Shown here one piece after another: positions 59,392 to 64,000 of a stretch of 64,000 nucleotides of DNA. Under the pieces are notes generated by a model. The model worked only from the letters and a program-made list of their open reading frames with translations. It did no database searches and was not told the origin of the DNA. Each line of letters opens with the position of its first letter. Within the stretch, counting starts at the first letter, position 1. The translations under genes and the position numbers were made by a program. This DNA comes from a virus. The stretch lies in the IMG/VR virus record IMGVR_UViG_3300024308_000302, positions 1 to 64,000 of that record, one strand, 5' to 3'.

Positions 59392-59411
59392 TTACATTTT
59401 TAGCTCACCTC
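59392..59411 (-). other. minigene unit 1: SD-N7-AUG UAA
   Basis: GAGGTGA (59405-59411), seven bases, ATG TAA (59392-59397): start codon immediately followed by stop. First unit behind the promoter. Confidence 0.75.
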
Positions 59412-59453
59412 TGCACTTTCTTTATTCTTTCTGTTTCTCGTCTTGATGTGGCT

Positions 59454-59482
59454 ATAATATCAAAGAGTCACAAACCTGTAAA
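59454..59482 (-). promoter_or_regulatory. strong sigma70 promoter with CATCAAGACGA box
   Basis: TTTACA-17-TATTAT followed by CACATCAAGACGAGA; drives the minigene array. Confidence 0.85.
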
Positions 59483-59561
59483 GTGTTTTTTATAATTATT
59501 TTTCTATAAAAATCAAAGCCTTGAAGATAGCAATTAACGTGCCATAATGAAGTATAAACAT

Positions 59562-59587
59562 AAAAAAAGCCATCGAAATGGCTTTTG
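59562..59587 (-). terminator. intrinsic terminator
   Basis: AAAGCCAUUUCGAUGGCUUU hairpin plus seven U after the gene at 59601-60068. Confidence 0.87.
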
Positions 59588-59600
59588 TACAAATGCGATT

Positions 59601-60068
59601 TTAAGTATTGTATTTTTTTGATTGAGCTTGTGCTTTAGCTAAATCGTTAGGAGAAATTGAGCTAATAACTAACATGTCATTATCAATAAATCCATGAAGG
59701 GCGGTGTCACAACCATTAAAACGCCAAGTTTTAAAATATCCTTTTTCAATATTTATGACACTATTAATACATTCAATAACATTGCTACTGGAGAACAACA
59801 TATTAAAAGCTGGTAAATCTTTCTCATAAAGATTAGTAATGAGGATTTTAACATTACCAGTAGAATGAGAAGCTGGTTGGACGTGAATGGAATTGTTTTT
59901 AAACAAATAAGTTAAGTTAAAATCACTTGCCGCTTGAATTTCGTAGCAATGAGTCTCAGGCATTGATTGCAATTTTTTAATTTTAACAGGATCATTAAAC
60001 AATTTTGAAAGTTCAAAAAAATGTCCTTTTGTAACAACACCATGTAAAACCATGAAATTGGTAATCAT
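59601..60068 (-). CDS. hypothetical protein, 155 aa; paralogue of 60407-60829
   Basis: Unknown. Shares a two-part pattern with 60407-60829: ..ELSKLFNDPVKIKKLQ.. near the N-terminus, and VKILITNLYEKDLPAFNMLFSSSNV..INSVINIEKG against FKIVIEYILDHAQLAVVADFFTSSLNIQRIEKIIDLKG. AAGGAG precedes the ATG. Confidence 0.75.
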   Translation of the reverse strand: MITNFMVLHGVVTKGHFFELSKLFNDPVKIKKLQSMPETHCYEIQAASDFNLTYLFKNNSIHVQPASHSTGNVKILITNLYEKDLPAFNMLFSSSNVIECINSVINIEKGYFKTWRFNGCDTALHGFIDNDMLVISSISPNDLAKAQAQSKKYNT

Positions 60069-60095
60069 TTGACAAACTCCTTGAAAATATAAACA

Positions 60096-60124
60096 AGTAT
60101 AACAAATATTAAAAGTAAAATAAA
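60096..60124 (-). promoter_or_regulatory. sigma70-type promoter
   Basis: TTTATT-17-TATACT for the 155-aa gene. Confidence 0.7.
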
Positions 60125-60151
60125 GAAAAAGCTGACTTTTGTCAGCTTTTT
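60124..60151 (-). terminator. intrinsic terminator
   Basis: AAAAGCUGACAAAAGUCAGCUUUUU hairpin; contains the TGA stop of 60142-60393. Confidence 0.87.
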
Positions 60152-60393
60152 AATGGTCTGTGATATTCATCCCGGCCATATTTTCTAAGTTTCGAATAAT
60201 CATTGTCACACATGGCCCATGCAAAACCCAAAATGTATACGAAAACCAGAGTATCTTTCATATATTCAGAAGGTAAGCCAACCCACACAAGGAAAGGAAT
60301 CAGCAAGATAAAATAACTTGGAACCATAATAAACAGCAAACGAGTAACATCACGATACCAGAAGAAGCACCAATATTTTTTTAGCGTATACAT
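60142..60393 (-). CDS. membrane protein, 83 aa
   Basis: Two membrane segments (LLFIMVPSYFILLIPFLVWVG; DTLVFVYILGFAWAM) with a basic N-terminus and C-terminus. GAGG precedes the ATG. The stop codon lies in the terminator stem. Third gene of the unit starting at 60944. Confidence 0.75.
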   Translation of the reverse strand: MYTLKKYWCFFWYRDVTRLLFIMVPSYFILLIPFLVWVGLPSEYMKDTLVFVYILGFAWAMCDNDYSKLRKYGRDEYHRPLKS

Positions 60394-60406
60394 AAGACCT
60401 CCAAAA

Positions 60407-60829
60407 TTAAGGTTTTACACCACTGATATAAAGTGTGTTTTCAATTCGATAGGCATACACCGAAATGCCTCTGGTTGAAAAGTCGATGTAATCATTACCT
60501 TTCAAATCAATGATTTTTTCAATCCTCTGAATGTTTAGAGAAGAAGTAAAGAAATCAGCAACAACAGCTAATTGAGCATGATCGAGGATATATTCAATAA
60601 CAATTTTAAAATCACCACCAATGCCACGACAAGGTGTCAGATGAAGGATAGAAGCTCGCTGGGTAGCATTAAAGCTGAATCCAAAACCACCTTTAATTTT
60701 GGTGACAGCACTTTCTTGCAAGTGTCTAAGTTTTTCAATCCTTTTGTAATTTCGAAATAATAGGCCAACAGCGGCTAAATCACCACTGTATTCAAAATGA
60801 TGTAAGACTGCCAGATCACGAAATAGCAT
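60407..60829 (-). CDS. hypothetical protein, 140 aa; paralogue of 59601-60068
   Basis: See 59601-60068 for the shared pattern. No SD is visible, but the gene starts ten bases after the stop of the 34-aa membrane peptide and may be translationally coupled. Confidence 0.7.
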   Translation of the reverse strand: MLFRDLAVLHHFEYSGDLAAVGLLFRNYKRIEKLRHLQESAVTKIKGGFGFSFNATQRASILHLTPCRGIGGDFKIVIEYILDHAQLAVVADFFTSSLNIQRIEKIIDLKGNDYIDFSTRGISVYAYRIENTLYISGVKP

Positions 60830-60839
60830 AAAATAACTA

Positions 60840-60944
60840 TTATGCTACAAAGATGTAAAGGCAGAGAGCTGCAAAACCAGCACAAGAAATGTAGCAGCCA
60901 AGAACAGCAGGGTCACTAGCCAAAAGGTTTTGAATGAATTTCAT
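60840..60944 (-). CDS. small membrane peptide, 34 aa
   Basis: MKFIQNLLASDPAVLGCYISCAGFAALCLYIFVA: an almost wholly hydrophobic single-span peptide with three Cys. AGGAGG lies five bases before the ATG, one of the best SDs in the window. It leads a unit with 60407-60829 and 60142-60393. Function unknown. Confidence 0.72.
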   Translation of the reverse strand: MKFIQNLLASDPAVLGCYISCAGFAALCLYIFVA

Positions 60945-60990
60945 AAAGACCTCCTAATAAATGTTATAAATATTATAACACAAAAAACCA

Positions 60991-61017
60991 AAAAAGCCAA
61001 GTTTCAAGCTTGGCTTC
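60991..61017 (-). terminator. intrinsic terminator
   Basis: AAGCCAAGCUUGAAACUUGGCUU hairpin plus U-tract after the gene at 61033-61407. Confidence 0.86.
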
Positions 61018-61032
61018 TTCATTAAAATTGCA

Positions 61033-61407
61033 TCAAATTGTGATAGTGCCAATAATAGGATAGTTGCCAACTGGAGCACTTTCATATTCTTCACCATCCA
61101 TGGAAATCAAAAAAAGTCCTTTTTGATGGTCAAAAGTGTCAACAATAAATGGTTTTTTATCGTAAACAATAACATCACGGGGTAGAAATTTACCTGAAAA
61201 ACGAATCAAAGCAGGGTTGAAGTCACCACCTTCTGTTTCGATCAAACTAAGGCGAATTGTATTTACTTGTGCCTCAAAAAGAAGATTTTCATTAACCTTT
61301 GAAGTGGTTGCCTGTACTACAAGATCAATATCTTCAACTGGATTTTCACTCTTTACACCACAAACTACAAGATTTTTCTGAATTTCTTGAAGATTAAGAG
61401 TTTCCAT
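61033..61407 (-). CDS. hypothetical protein, 124 aa
   Basis: Unknown, beta-rich C-terminal half. AGGAT precedes the ATG at 61405-61407; an in-frame TTG two codons earlier is less likely. Confidence 0.74.
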   Translation of the reverse strand: METLNLQEIQKNLVVCGVKSENPVEDIDLVVQATTSKVNENLLFEAQVNTIRLSLIETEGGDFNPALIRFSGKFLPRDVIVYDKKPFIVDTFDHQKGLFLISMDGEEYESAPVGNYPIIGTITI

Positions 61408-61437
61408 AATCAAATCCTAATTGGTTGGTATAGGCAT

Positions 61438-61466
61438 ATTATAGCAAAAAGGGTACAGGCAGTAAA
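61438..61466 (-). promoter_or_regulatory. sigma70-type promoter
   Basis: TTTACT-17-TATAAT for the 124-aa gene. Confidence 0.84.
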
Positions 61467-61467
61467 C

Positions 61468-61490
61468 AAAAAAAAGCCCCGAAGGGCTTA
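61468..61490 (-). terminator. intrinsic terminator
   Basis: AAGCCC-UUCG-GGGCUU hairpin plus U-tract after the gene at 61506-61760. Confidence 0.86.
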
Positions 61491-61505
61491 TTTATCGATT
61501 AATAT

Positions 61506-61760
61506 TTAAAGATGATGCATTTGTTTCAAAGCAGCTACCTGAGCCAAACGTTCAGCACAGTATTCAAGCGTTGCAGATACCATAGCTCCATGAACAGGAG
61601 AAATGATTTCAGCATAAGCATTGAAATTAGTTGGATTACTTTTTGGTGCGGTATACTTTACGTTACTAATTACAGCATCTTTATAGTTTTCTACATAATC
61701 TTTTGCCTGTTCAAAAGTCAGAGCTTTGAGAGCAGCGATACTTGCTTTAGAAAGTTTCAT
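61506..61760 (-). CDS. hypothetical protein, 84 aa
   Basis: Unknown. AGGTG precedes the ATG. Confidence 0.73.
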   Translation of the reverse strand: MKLSKASIAALKALTFEQAKDYVENYKDAVISNVKYTAPKSNPTNFNAYAEIISPVHGAMVSATLEYCAERLAQVAALKQMHHL

Positions 61761-61790
61761 TTTGGCACCTGTATAATATTTGATAGAAAG

Positions 61791-61819
61791 ATTTTAACAA
61801 AAATTAGATTAATATACAA
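61791..61819 (-). promoter_or_regulatory. sigma70-type promoter
   Basis: TTGTAT-17-TAAAAT for the 84-aa gene. Confidence 0.78.
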
Positions 61820-61838
61820 CAACTCTTTTCAAATTATG

Positions 61839-61863
61839 AAAAAAGCCCATCACGGGGCTTTTT
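61839..61863 (-). terminator. intrinsic terminator
   Basis: AAAGCCCCGUGAUGGGCUUU hairpin plus six U; the TGA stop of 61850-62032 lies in its loop. Confidence 0.85.
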
Positions 61864-62032
61864 CATTTTGTTTAAAAAGAGATGCAATATCACCATCAGC
61901 ATGTTTTGCAGCAAGTGTAAAAAGTTCGTCTGCTGGCATATTGTTAAACGTTTCAACAGTGGTATCAAGAGCTTTTTCAAGGTCTTTGGAAAGCTGAACA
62001 CCAAAGACCCTATCAAGAGCACTCAGAGACAT
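61850..62032 (-). CDS. hypothetical protein, 60 aa
   Basis: Unknown, helical. Its ATG overlaps the stop of the upstream gene (TAATG), so translation is coupled. Confidence 0.74.
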   Translation of the reverse strand: MSLSALDRVFGVQLSKDLEKALDTTVETFNNMPADELFTLAAKHADGDIASLFKQNEKAP

Positions 62033-62634
62033 TAGCAAATACCCATCGCAACATCAAGGTCTTCTGCCAGTTTTTGCTGGTTTTCTGGCGAGAACGTTTC
62101 CATCAGGTTTTCGATTTCAGCATTGACGAATGCACGCATAGCTTTGATGTTGTCAGTGACAGACATTTTGCCATTCAAGGTTGCAACATACAATTGAGTA
62201 TGGGAAATGTAGTTACGAACAGTAACCAGTTTCAGACCACCACCCAGCATGAAGTTAACAGGCACATTATTGTCGTTGTCAAGATGGAAACCATCGAAGT
62301 CATCACCATTTTCAATGGTGCGATTATCAAGGTCTACAACAACAACTTTACGAGCACTGAGCGAAGTCATAGGGGTGGACTTGTTCAGGAAAATAGTGGT
62401 ATTTTTTGCACCTTTTGGCTTGGCATAACCAATTACAACAAAGCGATTTTCGATAACTCGCACAACTTGCGTTTCACCACTGTCCATAACCAGAGACAGA
62501 ACACCATCAACATCGGTTTTTTCCAGAACAAAGTTCTGAGTAAGCATTTTGGAAACAGCTTTCATTTCACTGTTTTTAGCAAAGATGCTGACCAGTTTTG
62601 CTTTCAGTGCCGAATGATTCAGTGCTTTAGTCAT
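62032..62634 (-). CDS. hypothetical protein, 200 aa
   Basis: Unknown. AAAGGAA precedes the ATG at 62632-62634. First gene of a coupled pair with 61850-62032. Confidence 0.77.
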   Translation of the reverse strand: MTKALNHSALKAKLVSIFAKNSEMKAVSKMLTQNFVLEKTDVDGVLSLVMDSGETQVVRVIENRFVVIGYAKPKGAKNTTIFLNKSTPMTSLSARKVVVVDLDNRTIENGDDFDGFHLDNDNNVPVNFMLGGGLKLVTVRNYISHTQLYVATLNGKMSVTDNIKAMRAFVNAEIENLMETFSPENQQKLAEDLDVAMGIC

Positions 62635-62669
62635 TGTGTAATTCCTTTCTTCGTTGATTTGATGTGTAT

Positions 62670-62698
62670 AGTATAGCAAAAACCTGTTGTTTGAACAA
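62670..62698 (-). promoter_or_regulatory. sigma70-type promoter
   Basis: TTGTTC-17-TATACT for the unit 61850-62634. Confidence 0.83.
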
Positions 62699-62704
62699 GT
62701 TTTT

Positions 62705-63373
62705 TTAAAGTTTTACGCAAACATTTCCGACTTCATCAAGGAATAAAATTTCACTAGATTCAACAACATCCCGTAGATGTTTCAAACGAGTTTCTTCAAC
62801 ATCTTTATTGATACGAGTCACGATAACCGTAACAGTGTCTGGCAATGCAGTGAAATTCAAGATAGATTCTTTACCGGGCTGTGCTGGCTTAATCGCATAC
62901 TTGTCTCGAACTTGAATTTTTTTACCTTCAAAAATCACAATGTCAGTAGGTTGATTTTTCAAAGAAACTTCAAAATAAGAATTATCAATAGAAACCAGAA
63001 TGTCAGTTGGACGCCGACCTTCCAACATAGGAATTTTAAGATTCAATACGGATTCAGTAAAAATACTATTAACAGAATTGAATTGCTCATTGGTTACAGA
63101 AACAGAGTGCATAACAGTTTCATTTTTAAGTTTATTTCGGAAGTTAACAATAAACTCTTGTTCAATATCAGCATCCAGATTTTTAACCAAGTCATTGGCG
63201 TTATTCAAAACATCCAGCACATGATCAAAATGAAATTCAAGACCACTGGATGGAAGCATACCTTCAACATTTGAAGCCGCCATAGAAACCACATCAGACA
63301 TTGAAGTCAATTGTTTAGAAAGACCTTGAACGGAAGCCAAAGAAGAAATGTTGCCAACGATAATAATAGACAT
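62705..63373 (-). CDS. hypothetical protein, 222 aa
   Basis: Unknown. AGGTGAA precedes the ATG at 63371-63373. No motif recognised; no terminator hairpin is clear at the 3' end. Confidence 0.76.
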   Translation of the reverse strand: MSIIIVGNISSLASVQGLSKQLTSMSDVVSMAASNVEGMLPSSGLEFHFDHVLDVLNNANDLVKNLDADIEQEFIVNFRNKLKNETVMHSVSVTNEQFNSVNSIFTESVLNLKIPMLEGRRPTDILVSIDNSYFEVSLKNQPTDIVIFEGKKIQVRDKYAIKPAQPGKESILNFTALPDTVTVIVTRINKDVEETRLKHLRDVVESSEILFLDEVGNVCVKL

Positions 63374-63402
63374 GTTATTCACCTGAATGTTTGTAGGTTC
63401 CT

Positions 63403-63431
63403 ATTATACCTAAAAAAGAAAAAAATGACAA
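63403..63431 (-). promoter_or_regulatory. sigma70-type promoter
   Basis: TTGTCA-17-TATAAT for the 222-aa gene. Confidence 0.86.
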
Positions 63432-63457
63432 CAAAAAAGCCGCTCGAAAGCGGCTTA
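63432..63457 (-). terminator. intrinsic terminator
   Basis: AAGCCGCUUUCGAGCGGCUU hairpin plus six U after the partial gene at 63473. Confidence 0.87.
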
Positions 63458-63472
63458 AAAATTAAATTTATA

Positions 63473-64000
63473 TTATTCGTTCATCATAGCTTGCAGAATG
63501 GCAATAGATTTTACTCTTGGTTGTAAAAGCTCTTTAACCGCCCACATTTTTTCAAACAAATTAAACCAAAAAACAGAATCCCAAGATTTCAAAGAGTGAA
63601 GTTCGGTACTATTAAGGCTATGTTCAGTGCAAAGAGCTTTAATAATAGCTTCAATCAATTCACCACAAGCTTTTTTCCAACTGTTATCAATGTTTTCTGG
63701 CATATTGAATAAAAGTGGGTGACTTGCAAGTACAGTAAGTTCTTGAGAAGTAATACTTCGTTGTGAATCAAAATTGCAAGAAGCAAAAACATCAATATTT
63801 GCTTCAATATACTTATATTGCATAAGTTTCATTTCTCGTTCCACAACACGAGATTTATAAAAATCAGGAATAAGTTTTTTAATATCTTTGTCAATAATTA
63901 AAGGTTCTTGAAGATCTTTTGGAATATTCATGACTGCTTTACGAGGATTGGTTTCTTTCAAACCATCAACATGCAATTTACCATCACTGCCCCAATAGGC
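63473..64000 (-). CDS. hypothetical protein, partial (N-terminus beyond window)
   Basis: The frame stays open to the window edge (YWGSDGKLHVDGLKETNPRK), so the start is outside; a TTG at 63974-63976 is not convincing. At least 175 residues, mostly helical. No family recognised. Confidence 0.73.
   Translation of the reverse strand, partial: AYWGSDGKLHVDGLKETNPRKAVMNIPKDLQEPLIIDKDIKKLIPDFYKSRVVEREMKLMQYKYIEANIDVFASCNFDSQRSITSQELTVLASHPLLFNMPENIDNSWKKACGELIEAIIKALCTEHSLNSTELHSLKSWDSVFWFNLFEKMWAVKELLQPRVKSIAILQAMMNE

Larger units (their letters stand above)
58974..59411 (-). repeat. tandem array of five ~100-nt minigene units
   Basis: Start codons lie at 58985, 59088, 59186, 59298 and 59397, intervals 98-112 nt. 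The conserved core is about GTGCC-N(1-2)-GAGGTGAGCTA...ATGCAG; the DNA between is AT-rich and variable. One promoter (59454-59482) and one terminator (58736-58760) enclose the array. No ORF of normal size is present. Confidence 0.85.

Noticed and set aside
58974-59411. Possible CRISPR array (regular ~100-nt repeats)
   Set aside because: Repeats are short, degenerate and not palindromic, intervals vary and are too long, and the conserved core is an SD-AUG-stop arrangement. No cas genes.
1-64000. Assignment to a T5-like phage (many small genes, tRNAs, host-type promoters)
   Set aside because: 64 kb of small accessory genes alone is more than such genomes hold, and no T5 marker genes were seen; a jumbo phage fits better, but this cannot be settled from the window.

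Overview
The window looks like an accessory 'early gene' region of a very large (jumbo) tailed phage infecting a Gram-negative, probably enterobacterial, host. The grounds are: about 125 short, densely packed genes, almost all on the minus strand; nearly every transcription unit carrying its own textbook sigma70 promoter and its own UUCG-type terminator; an AT-rich composition; a phage-encoded tRNA set; T4-type thymidine kinases; Sec signal peptides and lipoboxes; and one gene that looks very like enterobacterial YkgJ. No structural, packaging or replication genes are seen. Placement near RaK2/GAP32/121Q-like phages is only an impression from layout.

Layout. 1-22.9 kb: minus-strand monocistronic small genes, including winged-helix-like regulators, a cupin, a lipoprotein serine protease, a metallophosphoesterase and two thymidine kinases. 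23-29 kb: mixed strands, with a secreted PE-linker protein, a YkgJ homologue, a tandem-repeat protein and a secreted Ig-like protein. 29-33.7 kb: small genes, two GNAT acetyltransferases and a frameshifted gene. 33.7-40.3 kb: four tRNA transcription units (Met x2, Leu(UAA) x3, Arg(UCU) x2, Leu(UAG), Leu(CAA), one aberrant tRNA), mixed with unusual non-coding RNAs, tiny basic 'MQGS...RDKRRNRH' peptides and a 2H-phosphoesterase-like gene. 40.4-58.7 kb: more small genes, with a SLOG-domain protein, an outer-membrane beta-barrel, a secreted SleB-like cell-wall hydrolase, a third GNAT, two plus-strand membrane proteins, a fibrinogen-like secreted protein, a Nudix hydrolase and an HNH nuclease. 58.76-59.5 kb: a gene-free stretch with five tandem minigene units. 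59.6-64 kb: small genes; the last is cut by the window edge.

The most unusual thing here is a family of at least eight near-identical minigenes. Each has a strong Shine-Dalgarno GAGGTGA exactly 7 nt before an AUG that is followed, after 0-4 codons (usually CAG first), by a stop codon. Five stand in a tandem array of ~100-nt units behind one sigma70 promoter (58.97-59.48 kb). Two lie downstream of tRNAs in a tRNA operon, one lies downstream of a protein gene, and a degenerate ninth lies upstream of a tRNA. By analogy with the lambda bar minigenes they could capture ribosomes and tie up specific tRNAs as peptidyl-tRNA, or titrate the anti-SD. That is inference. A 167-nt RNA with a tRNA acceptor/T-arm, a tmRNA-like D-loop, a pseudoknot and an internal SD plus 12-codon ORF (39.66-39.83 kb), and a 187-nt RNA closed by a 16-bp stem (35.11-35.30 kb), sit in the same tRNA region. 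Together they suggest a phage RNA system acting on translation.

Many genes belong to paralogous families inside the window. About fifteen promoters also share a conserved initially transcribed box, CATCAA(A/G)ACGA.
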